Under the pieces are notes generated by a model. The model did not search any database. It had not been told where the DNA came from and saw only the letters and a program-made list of their open reading frames with translations. A stretch of 37,323 nt of DNA from assembly GCA_021823625.1 (NCBI GenBank), contig JAKANS010000042.1:1-37323 (forward strand), written 5' to 3'. Below are positions 26,169 to 34,531 of the stretch, piece after piece. This stretch comes from a bacterium (GTDB taxonomy: Bacteria; Verrucomicrobiota; Verrucomicrobiia; Limisphaerales; J093). Numbering within the stretch: the first letter of the stretch is position 1; every line of letters starts with the position of its first letter. The position numbers and the translations under genes are program-made.

Positions 26169-27431
26169 TCACGGTTCAGCCAACAGCCGCTCCCAGAGGC
26201 GTTCGTTGGTCATCGCGCGTACCAGAAATTCCTCGCTCTCCGCGCGGGGATCGGAGAGCCGCATCTGCAGGGGGAGCGTGAAGGTGAAGGCGAGACCGCC
26301 CTCGGCCGCGGGCCGAAGGCTCACCCGCCCTCCGTGATGATACACGATGAAATAACAGGCCATCAGGTGGATGCCGAAATCCTGCGATTGGTCCCCGCGG
26401 TGAACCAGGGGATCGAGCACCGACAGGATCGCATTGGGAGGCAGGCCCGGCCCGTCGTTGCACACCACGAGATCCACCTCCCCGGAGCCATCGCCTGCAC
26501 CGGGGCGCAAGGTGGCGCTGAATCGCACTTCACCGCCCGGCTTGAGGTTCACCAGTTTGTCCCGCAGCAGCAAGACGAACAGTTGACGAAACCGCTGACC
26601 GTCCACCTGCAACGGCGGGAGGTCGGCCGGCACCGCGTTCACGACGCGCAACCCGCCCGCTTCGATCTCGCCGGGAATGTTGCGCACCGCCTCGTCGATC
26701 ACGTCGTGCAGCCGCACCTTCTCGTCGAAGGTGAAGGGGCGCGTGGCATCGCTCGACAGGTTTCCCAGGAGGTCGGAGACCATTCTGACCTGCCCTTGCA
26801 CCCGGCGGTGGAACTCCTGCCAGAACTCCGGGCTGCGCAGTTGTTCGAGGTCCACATTTTCGGCCCGGAGCATTTCCGGGGCGAGGTCGAGGAACTTGCG
26901 CACCGCATCCATCGTGTGGTGCAGGTGCTGCCCCAGGCCCGCGGCGAGGACGCCGAGGCTCAAGATGCGGTCGGCGATGAGCATGCGGTGCAGGCTGGAG
27001 AGTTTTTCCCGCAACAACAAATCGCGCTCGGTCTGCACCAGGAAGAACTCCAGACTGCGCTTGAGCGTGGTTTCCAACTCGGGCACCTGCCAGGGTTTGG
27101 TGATGTACTTGTAAATGGCGCCGGTGTTCACGGCGGCGATGGCGGCCTCGACGTCGGTGAAGGCGGTGGCGAGGATCCGGATGATTTGCGGCCGCAGGCG
27201 GCGGGCTTTCTCGAGCAACTGCACCCCCTTCTCGCCGGGCATCCGCTGGTCGCTCATGAGGATGCCGATTTCGTCCTGATGATCCTCCAACAAGCGATAG
27301 CCGTCGGCCGCATTCGTCGCCGTGAAGATGCGGAAGGTGTCCGCGAAGGCCCGGGTGAAATACTTCAGCGATTTCTCCTCATCGTCCACATAGAGGATTG
27401 CAAACCGCTTGTAGTCGTAAATCGTGTTCAT
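26169..27431 (-). CDS. Receiver-histidine-kinase protein, PhcR/PhcQ-like, with degenerate kinase core
   Basis: 420 residues; ATG 27431 overlaps the upstream kinase's stop (ATGA). The N-terminal receiver (9-125) is complete: LYVDDEE, Asp61 (MSDQRMPG), Thr89-region LATAFTD and Lys112 (ITKPW). A helical linker leads to a DHp-like region, LSLGVLAAGLGQHLHHTMDA, where Gln168 stands at the position of the usual phospho-acceptor His, with His169 next to it. The ATP-binding domain keeps a GPGL box (VVCNDGPGLPP), but the N-box is poor (LFVLLLRDKLVNL). Autokinase activity is therefore doubtful; it may act as a receiver with a dimerising or regulatory tail. Receiver proteins with C-terminal kinase-like domains follow PhcB and PhcS in Ralstonia. 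Confidence 0.85.
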   Translation of the reverse strand: MNTIYDYKRFAILYVDDEEKSLKYFTRAFADTFRIFTATNAADGYRLLEDHQDEIGILMSDQRMPGEKGVQLLEKARRLRPQIIRILATAFTDVEAAIAAVNTGAIYKYITKPWQVPELETTLKRSLEFFLVQTERDLLLREKLSSLHRMLIADRILSLGVLAAGLGQHLHHTMDAVRKFLDLAPEMLRAENVDLEQLRSPEFWQEFHRRVQGQVRMVSDLLGNLSSDATRPFTFDEKVRLHDVIDEAVRNIPGEIEAGGLRVVNAVPADLPPLQVDGQRFRQLFVLLLRDKLVNLKPGGEVRFSATLRPGAGDGSGEVDLVVCNDGPGLPPNAILSVLDPLVHRGDQSQDFGIHLMACYFIVYHHGGRVSLRPAAEGGLAFTFTLPLQMRLSDPRAESEEFLVRAMTNERLWERLLAEP

Positions 27432-30259
27432 GTTTCCGTTGCCTGCGATAGAGGCTCCGAAACCTCACGATCCGGGGCGGGTTTCCGAAAAACCAGCGAA
27501 AACTCGCAGTACTCCCCTTCCTGACTGCGCACGGTGATGGTGGCTCCGACCTCGCTCAGCAGTCGGTAGCAGATGCTCAGGCCGAGGCCCGTCCCTTGAC
27601 CCACCTCCTTGGTGGTGAAGAACGGGTCGAAGATCCGGCTCAAGTGGTGCGGCGCGATCCCGGGTCCGTTATCCCAGATCGAAACGATGTGCTGGTTACC
27701 TTCGGTGCGCGCCCCGACGCGGAGGGTGGGGGCCTCGCCGTCGAACGATTTGGTGCGCAAGGCATCCAAGGAGTTTTGGAACAAATTCAAGAACACCTGG
27801 ATCAACCGGCCCCGGATGGCGGGCACGCAGAGACCGGGCGGGACGCGGTTTTCGATCGTCACCTTGTCCTTCCATTCCGCGGTCAGGAACCGCAAGGCGG
27901 CGGCGACCGCTTCCGCGACCTCGACCGAGTCGATCTGTCCGCCTCCCTGCGAGTGGGTGAACGAACGCAGGTCGCCAATGATGTTGGCCACCCGGTGAAC
28001 GCCCTCCTGGATGTCCCGCACAATCTCCTCGTAATCCGCGCGCTCCGCGGCGGGCAGATGCTGGGCTTGCTGGGAAAGCAGGCTCAGCGCCGTGGTCGTA
28101 AAGTTCAACGGATTGTTGATCTCGTGGATGATGCCGGCGCTCAACCGTCCGAGCGAGGCCATCTTCTCGGCTTGGACAAGCTGGATTTCGGTTTCCTTGA
28201 GTTCTACGAGGGTGGCCTCGAGTTTGCGATTCTGTTGCGCCAAGGCCAACTGCAATTGGTGGCTGTCGGCGAGGTTCTTCACCCGCGCGCGCAGTTCGGC
28301 AATCGAAAAGGGCTTCGCCAGAAAATCGTTCGCCCCGGCCGCGAGGGCGCGCAGCTTGGTCTCTTCATCGACGCGGGCCGTGAGCATGATCAGCGGCAGA
28401 CTGCGCGTGGCCGGGCGGGACCGCAATTCGCGGCAGACCTCCACCCCGTCCTTCTCTGGCATCATCAGGTCGCACACCGTTACGTCGGGGAGATACTGCG
28501 CGGCCAGGGTCACCGCCTGGTCGCCGTCGCCCGCCTCGATCACCTCGTAGTCCGTCGCCAACTGCGTGCGCAGGAAGCGCAGCATGTCCGGTTCGTCATC
28601 CACGATCAGTGCCCGCGGCCGCTTGGACCGGCCCGGCGGAGTCCACGGCCGCAGGCTTTCGCGGAGCGGCGTGACGCTGGCGAACAGTTCGGCGCGGCGG
28701 TACAGATCACTGAGCCAACTTGATTGCTGGCCGCCTGCGCCCTCGGCCTCGGGCTGCGCCGGAGCCGGCGACGACGCTGCCTCCACCGCGGGTTTCTCCG
28801 GCGCGGACGCCACGCCCGGCGCGCCCGGCGGGGCCTCCAAGGGCAGGCTGACGCGCAGGGTCGTGCCTTTGCCCACCTCGCTCTCGGCGCCGACGGAACC
28901 GCCGTGGGCTTCCACCAGTTCCTTGACGAGGGCCAGACCGATGCCGGCGCCTTGAAATTTCCGCCGGCTCGAGGAGTCCGCCTGCCAGAAACGACTGAAG
29001 AGGAACTGCAGGTTTTCCGGCGCGATCCCGGCGCCGGTGTCGATCACCTCGAACACCGCCAGGTCGCCCTCCCGCCGCGCGCGAACCCGGATGCTGCCGC
29101 CGGCGGCGGTGAACTTCACGGCGTTGAAGAGCAGGTTCAGGAACACCTTTTCCAGTTTGTCGGGATCGGCGGAAACGAACTCCAGGTCCGGCGCCACGTC
29201 GCAGGTGACCTTCAGACCGCGGTCACGCGCCAACCCGCCCACCGCGTTGACCATGCCGCGCAAGAAGCTCGCCACCTCAAGCTGCGTCCGGTGCAGTTTG
29301 AGCTGGCCGGCATCGAGCCGCACCAGGTCCAACAGGTCGTTGATGAGCTTGAGCAGGCGCATGCCGTTGTCGCGCATGGTGTCCAGCGACTCGCGCAGCC
29401 GCGGGTCCGCGCCGGCCGGCTCCTGAAACAAGTTTTCCAGCGGCGCCAGCAGGAGGGTCAGCGGCGTCCGCAGTTCGTGGCTGATGTTGGCGAAGAAGCG
29501 ACCTTTGAGTTCGTCCAGCTCGCGCAACCGCTGGTAACTCCGCTCCAGTTCCTGCCGACTGCGGCGGAGTTGGTAGTTGGACTCGAAGTCCCGGTAACGG
29601 AGCTGGCTTTGGAGGTGGCTGCCCACGACGACGACGATGCCCGTGAGCAGCATGAACCAGAGGTTGTTCACGAAGATTCCGAAATAATCGGGCAGCGTCC
29701 ACGCGGTAGCCGCCAGGTACATCCCCAACAAAAGCAGCACGGCCACCAGGCTTTGCCGCCAGGTCCATTGGGCCACCAGACTGATCGCCAGCAGTACCAG
29801 ATTGATGCCGGCATAGTAACGGGACGCGGCCCCGTCCGTGCGCGCGACGATCCAACACATGGCCGCCGCGGGGATCACGGCCAGCAAGAGCCCGAGGGCT
29901 CCGTAGTACCGCATCCCCAACGGCCGATAAAAGGCGACCAGAATCGGCACGATGAGCGCCGCGCTGAGGAGGCGAACGACGAAAAACTCGGGGAGACGCG
30001 GCGAATCCGAATAGAGGAAGACATCGACAAGCAGACCCGGCGGCAGCATGGCCATCACCAGGTAGCAGCCGACGCGGAGGCGGCGGACGCCCTGGATTCG
30101 TTCGTGCTCGGCGTAGGCCGCGGCAATGGCTCCGGCAGTGCCGTTGGTCTTGGCGCCTCCCATTTCGGTGGGAGCCGGCGCCACGCCTGGCTCCGCGACC
30201 GCGCGGAAACTTTCCGGGGCCGCCGTCTCGTCGGACGCCTGGGGGAATGCCTGACTCAC
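27428..30259 (-). CDS. Membrane hybrid kinase with two kinase modules, PhcS-like position
   Basis: 943 residues. The start is GTG 30259, which overlaps the methyltransferase stop (GTGA); longer readings run antisense-like sequence. Six membrane helices (about residues 64-83, 92-111, 119-138, 149-165, 169-187, 198-216) form the sensor part. Then come HisKA (His261 in FFANISHELRTPL), a HATPase (DTGAGIAP, 407-414), a Pro/Ala linker, a receiver (548-665, Asp597 in VCDLMMPEKDG, Lys649 in LAKPF), and a second kinase (His712 in AGIIHEINNPLNF; HATPase DNGPGIAP and GTGLGLSICYRLL). All phospho-sites look intact. With no extracellular domain, the helices themselves should sense a lipophilic or membrane signal, which suits a fatty-acid-derived ligand made by the coupled methyltransferase. 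Confidence 0.92.
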   Translation of the reverse strand: MSQAFPQASDETAAPESFRAVAEPGVAPAPTEMGGAKTNGTAGAIAAAYAEHERIQGVRRLRVGCYLVMAMLPPGLLVDVFLYSDSPRLPEFFVVRLLSAALIVPILVAFYRPLGMRYYGALGLLLAVIPAAAMCWIVARTDGAASRYYAGINLVLLAISLVAQWTWRQSLVAVLLLLGMYLAATAWTLPDYFGIFVNNLWFMLLTGIVVVVGSHLQSQLRYRDFESNYQLRRSRQELERSYQRLRELDELKGRFFANISHELRTPLTLLLAPLENLFQEPAGADPRLRESLDTMRDNGMRLLKLINDLLDLVRLDAGQLKLHRTQLEVASFLRGMVNAVGGLARDRGLKVTCDVAPDLEFVSADPDKLEKVFLNLLFNAVKFTAAGGSIRVRARREGDLAVFEVIDTGAGIAPENLQFLFSRFWQADSSSRRKFQGAGIGLALVKELVEAHGGSVGAESEVGKGTTLRVSLPLEAPPGAPGVASAPEKPAVEAASSPAPAQPEAEGAGGQQSSWLSDLYRRAELFASVTPLRESLRPWTPPGRSKRPRALIVDDEPDMLRFLRTQLATDYEVIEAGDGDQAVTLAAQYLPDVTVCDLMMPEKDGVEVCRELRSRPATRSLPLIMLTARVDEETKLRALAAGANDFLAKPFSIAELRARVKNLADSHQLQLALAQQNRKLEATLVELKETEIQLVQAEKMASLGRLSAGIIHEINNPLNFTTTALSLLSQQAQHLPAAERADYEEIVRDIQEGVHRVANIIGDLRSFTHSQGGGQIDSVEVAEAVAAALRFLTAEWKDKVTIENRVPPGLCVPAIRGRLIQVFLNLFQNSLDALRTKSFDGEAPTLRVGARTEGNQHIVSIWDNGPGIAPHHLSRIFDPFFTTKEVGQGTGLGLSICYRLLSEVGATITVRSQEGEYCEFSLVFRKPAPDREVSEPLSQATET

Positions 30260-31704
30260 GCGGGACTGGGTTTGCGCACTTGCAGAAACAGATTGACGCC
30301 GGTGGCATCGGCCTCGACTTGCCAGGTTGCCGAGGCGGCCGCCTCGGGCAAAAGATTCTGCATCTGCACACGGTTGCGACAAATCAAGTGCCACTCGAGA
30401 ATGTAATCCATGGAATAGCGAAAAGGCTTGGCGGCGTCCACATTGGTCACCAGCAGCAGACCGCCGGGTGCCAGCCACTCGTAGAACAGGTCCGTAAGGC
30501 GCTTGCAGACCCGGTCCGATACGTAATCGAACAGCCCGGCGCAATACACGAAGTCATACCCCCCGGCTCCGCTTTCCTGGTGGAACCGCAACGCCTCTTT
30601 GAGCAGTTGATTGATCGATTTCTCCTGAAAATTCAGCCCGGTCTGGCGGTGGTGAGTGGCGGCGAGACCGCTCAAGGTTTGCCGGGCGAACTCCAGCGTC
30701 TCGGCGTTGAAATCCAGCAGGGTAAAGTCCGCGCAGTCCGACACCGTTTCGCTGGCGAGGAAATGCTGCACTTCGCGGGCCGGGCCACAGCCCAGATTCA
30801 GAATTCGGGCGCGGCGGCTGGCGCCGGCGCAGCGTTGGGTCTCCTGCACGAGCAGCCGGTGCAGGTGCTTGATGCGGTTGCGGTGCGCCTGGGCCGGAGG
30901 GTTTTGCAGGAACACGACGTTGACCAGCTTGGCGAAGAGGCTGGCGCCTTCGTAGGGGTCGCGCAGGATCATGTTCACCATCTCGTAGTCGCCCGCGTAA
31001 CCGAGGGGCTTGTGGTACGTGCGATACACGAACGGGGCGCACATGACCAACGGATGAATCTGGCGTCGGGCGTAAGCCCGGTAGGCGGGCCGGAGCGATT
31101 CTTCCACGCTGCCCGCGGCGCCGTCGAAATGGCCGGCCCATTCGTCGATCTCCGGCAGGATGCGCCCCGCCAGCTCGGCCAGCACCTGGTGTTCGAGCTC
31201 GCCGCGCACGCCGGTGGGTTCCGAGCGAACACCGAGTTCCACCTGTTCGAGCCAGCGCCGCACTTCGGCCAGCAGCATCTGAAAGTCCGCGACCGCCACT
31301 TTGAAGGCCGGCGAGATGGACTGCATCTTCCGCCATTGCCCCATGAAGGCCGCGAACTCGTCCTGGAGCCGCTGCGGTTGGGCGATGGGCGAGAACAGGT
31401 CAACGTCCAGCCAGGACTCGTCGTCCAGGGTGACTTCGGCCAGCACGAGGATGCCGGCGTTCACCAGGTTGCTGACCACCGCCCGCCCGGCGTAATAGCA
31501 GCGTTCGCCGATCGTGATGCGGTATTCGCTGAGCACTTCCGAGAGCTGCAGGATGCTGTGCGGGTTGTACACCTCCATCACGGCGGTGAACCGCGTGATG
31601 CGCACGGGCGTGGAACGAACGCTGATCCCCTGGCTGTTGCGACAGGTGATCAGGATGTCCCGGTTTTGAAACAGGTCGCCGTCGATGGGTGTCGTGTCAG
31701 CCAT
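30256..31704 (-). CDS. PhcB-like SAM methyltransferase with N-terminal PilZ-like domain (putative fatty-acid methyl ester signal synthase)
   Basis: 482 residues from ATG 31704 (MADTTPIDGD...). Residues about 12-100 resemble a PilZ-type beta-barrel (NRDILITCRNSQG, then CYYAGRAVVSNLVNAGIL). The middle part is helical and contains RTYHKPLGYAGDYEMVNMIL (228-247), a strongly conserved block in PhcB-type proteins. The C-terminal Rossmann fold has SAM motif I ILNLGCGPAR (301-310), the acidic residue of motif II (LLDFNAE), and YDFVYCAGLFDYV and LAPGGLLLVTN. Ralstonia PhcB makes 3-hydroxy fatty acid methyl esters as quorum signals. The product here is unknown. Start-stop coupling to a membrane kinase supports a signalling role. 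Alternative: a PilZ-regulated methyltransferase with another lipid substrate. Confidence 0.8.
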   Translation of the reverse strand: MADTTPIDGDLFQNRDILITCRNSQGISVRSTPVRITRFTAVMEVYNPHSILQLSEVLSEYRITIGERCYYAGRAVVSNLVNAGILVLAEVTLDDESWLDVDLFSPIAQPQRLQDEFAAFMGQWRKMQSISPAFKVAVADFQMLLAEVRRWLEQVELGVRSEPTGVRGELEHQVLAELAGRILPEIDEWAGHFDGAAGSVEESLRPAYRAYARRQIHPLVMCAPFVYRTYHKPLGYAGDYEMVNMILRDPYEGASLFAKLVNVVFLQNPPAQAHRNRIKHLHRLLVQETQRCAGASRRARILNLGCGPAREVQHFLASETVSDCADFTLLDFNAETLEFARQTLSGLAATHHRQTGLNFQEKSINQLLKEALRFHQESGAGGYDFVYCAGLFDYVSDRVCKRLTDLFYEWLAPGGLLLVTNVDAAKPFRYSMDYILEWHLICRNRVQMQNLLPEAAASATWQVEADATGVNLFLQVRKPSPA

Positions 31705-32123
31705 GCCGAAAGATTCCTGCGGACGAAAAAAAGAACAGCCCCCCGATCCCTCCGAGGCAACAACGAATTTTAGAATGTCGAACCCAAGCCATCGAAAGGC
31801 CACTCCTCAAACGGAAGTGGTCGAACCGAACCGTGTCCCCGCCGATACCGGCGGACAGCCAGGCACTTCGAGCGGTCTCGCTCTGCCTGTTCCACCTCGC
31901 CACGCGGGTTTCCGCCGCGGCGATGCCGGCGGATCGCTTATTCTGGCAGGCATCGCCCCCGCACAGCCAACCAAGCCTAAACCATGCCACGACGTCATGG
32001 CGGGCAAAGGAAATCTTGGTGCCGGCCGCTGTCTGCCGGTTCGCGGTCCAACCGCCGTCTCGCGGTCGTGCCGGTGCCGGCCTTTGGAAGGTGGCACCAG
32101 GCGCCCCTCCGAGGCAACGGCAT
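31705..32123. other. Intergenic region with direct repeats between the fadL-like and phcB-like genes
   Basis: 419 bases. A direct repeat stands near both ends: 31748-31775 (ccctccgaggcaacaacga...) and 32105-32129 (ccctccgaggcaacggcatt...), identical over the first 15 bases and both ending tttagaa. The second copy overlaps the fadL-like stop codon. On the minus strand a TAAAAT box (near 31769) lies about 65 bases before the methyltransferase start but has no good -35. No gene was recognised here. Confidence 0.5.
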
Positions 32124-33392
32124 TTAGAAAGCCCACTGTGCCGAAAGGAACAGCGCGTGGCTGAAGAACTTATAACGCCCGTCGGCGCTCTGGCCCGTTG
32201 GCGAGGGGGCGCTGCCGCTGACGGTTCGCTCCGGGCCATACCCAAACTCGTACGCCAGGTCCCACTGGAAATGTTCGCCTTTGTGCCCGGCGCCGAGGCT
32301 GAGGAAATGCCGGTCCAGGTCGGCCACCAGCGGCGTGAAATGGGCGTCCGGCATGGAGTTCTCGTTGAAGATGTAGCCCCCGCTGACCGACCAGCCTTTA
32401 CCCAGGTAGCGCGTAGCCCCGAACTCGTAATACCAGCTCGCCTCCCAATCCAGGGTGACGGGGATGTCCTGCGGCAACAGCGGCGGCGAGGCGGCGGCCT
32501 GGTGGACGACCACGGTGCCCAACCGGTCCCAACCGATGCGCTCGGCGTTGAACTCGAAGTTCCAGTCCGGTGTCGGACGGTAGGAAACGCCCAGAACCAC
32601 TTCCAGCGGAAACGGGAATTCCGCCTGGGCGTCGGTGTGCTGGGTCGGGATCACCGGCAGAATGCCCGGGATCGCCACGTCGTTGTGGAACTCGGTGTAC
32701 CCGTCCAGGTCCATCGTGGTCGTACTGCGGAAAGTAGCGCCGAAGGAGAGTTGTTCGAGCGGCCGCCACAGCACGCCGAGGTTGTACCCCACGTCCCAAC
32801 CATCGGCTTTGAACTTGAAGCCATCGTAGGATTGGGTCGGCCAGACCAGGCCGCGCTGCAAATCGAGCTCGTTATAGTTCGCGGTGACGCCCGCAGCCAC
32901 CGAAAGGTTCGGCAGGATCTTCCAGGCCACCACCGGATTGACGGTGTAGTACGTGAGCTTGCCTTCGGTCGCCAGCGTGCGGAAACCGGTGTCGTCCGGC
33001 CAACGCGAACTTAGGCCAAACGGCGAGTACAGGCCCAAACCGAAACTCAGCGGCAGTTTCTTCGGGGTGTAGGCGTAAAAGAGCTGGGGGATCGCGTGCA
33101 GATCGCGGTCATTGTCGAAGCTGCCGCCCGCGGGCGATTCATAATCGGACTGGAGATTTAGACCGCAAAACCCGCCACGCAGATTGTGCCCCTCGAGTTG
33201 GGTGATGCCGGCCGGGTTGTAATAGATCGCGGAGGGGTTGTCCGCCGTCGCGGCGAATGCCATACCCCTTGCTCCAGCGAACGCGTCTTGGTCAGGGAGA
33301 TCAAAGCCGGCGGCGTCCGCTGGTGTTGTAGCCGTCGTGAAGACCGCGGCTAGGCAGAATATGGTGTTGGGTATGTTATTCCCACGGTGCAT
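32124..33392 (-). CDS. FadL/OMPP1/TodX-family outer-membrane porin
   Basis: 422 residues. A signal peptide (FCLAAVFTTATTPADAA, cleaved near residue 28) is followed by the FadL hallmark: AGFDLPDQDAFAGARGMAFA, then NPSAIYYNPAGITQLEGHNL, the hatch/N-terminal region of the family. The rest alternates aromatic beta strands and ends in Phe (FFSHALFLSAQWAF), the usual outer-membrane targeting end. FadL porins carry long-chain fatty acids and other hydrophobic molecules across the outer membrane. It lies on the same strand, 419 bases upstream of the PhcB-like gene, so transport of a fatty-acid-type signal is a reasonable but unproven role. Confidence 0.92.
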   Translation of the reverse strand: MHRGNNIPNTIFCLAAVFTTATTPADAAGFDLPDQDAFAGARGMAFAATADNPSAIYYNPAGITQLEGHNLRGGFCGLNLQSDYESPAGGSFDNDRDLHAIPQLFYAYTPKKLPLSFGLGLYSPFGLSSRWPDDTGFRTLATEGKLTYYTVNPVVAWKILPNLSVAAGVTANYNELDLQRGLVWPTQSYDGFKFKADGWDVGYNLGVLWRPLEQLSFGATFRSTTTMDLDGYTEFHNDVAIPGILPVIPTQHTDAQAEFPFPLEVVLGVSYRPTPDWNFEFNAERIGWDRLGTVVVHQAAASPPLLPQDIPVTLDWEASWYYEFGATRYLGKGWSVSGGYIFNENSMPDAHFTPLVADLDRHFLSLGAGHKGEHFQWDLAYEFGYGPERTVSGSAPSPTGQSADGRYKFFSHALFLSAQWAF

Positions 33393-33400
33393 GGGGGCAG

Positions 33401-33429
33401 TTTTTACTAAATTGCGTTGCTGAGGTCAA
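33401..33429 (-). promoter_or_regulatory. Possible sigma-70-type promoter of the fadL-like gene
   Basis: On the minus strand, TTGACC (33429-33424) is followed by 17 bases and TAAAAA (33406-33401). The -10 box lies only 8 bases before the ATG, so a transcript from it would have almost no leader. Either the message is nearly leaderless or the match is chance. Confidence 0.3.
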
Positions 33430-33606
33430 TTCCGCAAAGCCACTTAAGCCGAATCTTTGGTGGATGCGGCAGGCCACGCCGGGGACATATTCGATGCACC
33501 TACACCGTGCCATGTGGGCGGACGCGTTTGCCGCTCGGGCCTCGGAGTCGGCGGTGCGCGGACATGCCGTGCAAGCGCAGAGATGCGAGACGCCAGGCTG
33601 GGTGCA

Positions 33607-33741
33607 TCCCGAAGTTGTCGGCGTAGACTCAGCGAGTTCGGAGCGCCGGCTTGGAGCCGGCTGGAAACGCCACTGATGGTCCCGAGGCCGGCTCAGGCGC
33701 AAAGCCGGCTCCAAGCCGGCGCTCCAGCGACAACTTCGGGA
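33607..33741. repeat. 135-base palindromic element with nested perfect arms
   Basis: Outer arms tcccgaagttgtcg (33607-33620) and cgacaacttcggga (33728-33741) are perfect inverted repeats. Inside them, 23-bp perfect arms lie at 33640-33662 (ggagcgccggcttggagccg...) and 33703-33725, around a 40-base loop. It is a non-coding, probably mobile, palindromic element placed between the divergent fadL-like and beta-helix genes. The rest of the 418-base gap (33393-33810) shows no gene. Confidence 0.85.
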
Positions 33742-33810
33742 GGCACTGCGCCTGGCTGGGGAGCCACCGCCGGGCTTGCCCCCGTGGCGGGACGCCGTAC
33801 CCTTCGCCCC

Positions 33811-34497
33811 ATGTTCGAGCCGGCCGACCTTTTCGATCTCCACCAAACGGCGCACGCAGCGCTCTTCGACGGATGCGCGCACGCCTGGGACGCGCTCAAA
33901 CGGCTCAAGGATTACCTCGCCGCAAACACCCGGCCCGGCCTGCACAACCTTTGCGACGGCGTGGCGTGGATCGGCAAGGACGTCTCGATCGGTGAAGGCA
34001 CGATCGTCGAGGACGGCGCGATGATCAAAGGCCCGGCGATCATCGGGCGCGACTGCGAAATCCGCCACGGCGCGTACATCCGCGAGAACGTGATCGTCGG
34101 CGACGGCTGTCTGCTGGGCAATGCCTGCGAGTTCAAGAACGCGGTGCTGTTCAACGAGTGCGATGTACCGCACTTCAATTACGTCGGCGACTCGATCCTC
34201 GGCCACGGCGCGCACCTCGGCGCCGGCGTGAAGATTTCGAACCTCCGCATCACGCCCGGCCACGTGACCGTGGAACTCGACGGCCAGCCGTTCGACACCG
34301 GCTTGCGGAAGTTCGGGGCGCTCCTCGGCGATCATGCGAACGTGGGCTGCAACGCCGTGCTCAACCCCGGCTCGATCATTGGTCGGAACTCGCTGATCTA
34401 CCCGAACGTCAACTGGCGCGGCATCCTGCCGGCCAACATGATCGCCAAGAACAAGGCGCAGATTGAAGTCGTCGTGCTTCGGCCGCGAAGCCCCTGA
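33811..34497 (+). CDS. Left-handed beta-helix acyl/nucleotidyl-transferase-like protein
   Basis: 228 residues from ATG 33811. After a short helical N-terminus (MFEPADLFDLHQTAHAALF), hexapeptide repeats of the left-handed parallel beta-helix run through most of the protein: VAWIGKDVSIGEGTIVEDGA, IIGRDCEIRHGAYIRENVIV, GDHANVGCNAVLNPGSIIGR. It resembles the C-terminal acetyltransferase half of GlmU-type sugar-nucleotide enzymes without the pyrophosphorylase domain. A histidine within a VPHFNYVGDSILGHGAHLGA stretch sits where acyltransferases of this fold carry their catalytic His. The substrate is unknown; cell-wall or LPS sugar metabolism is likely. The helicase gene starts 34 bases after its stop. 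Confidence 0.85.
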   Translation: MFEPADLFDLHQTAHAALFDGCAHAWDALKRLKDYLAANTRPGLHNLCDGVAWIGKDVSIGEGTIVEDGAMIKGPAIIGRDCEIRHGAYIRENVIVGDGCLLGNACEFKNAVLFNECDVPHFNYVGDSILGHGAHLGAGVKISNLRITPGHVTVELDGQPFDTGLRKFGALLGDHANVGCNAVLNPGSIIGRNSLIYPNVNWRGILPANMIAKNKAQIEVVVLRPRSP

Positions 34498-34531
34498 ACT
34501 GCCGGAGCGTGGCAACCAACCGCTTGGCCAC

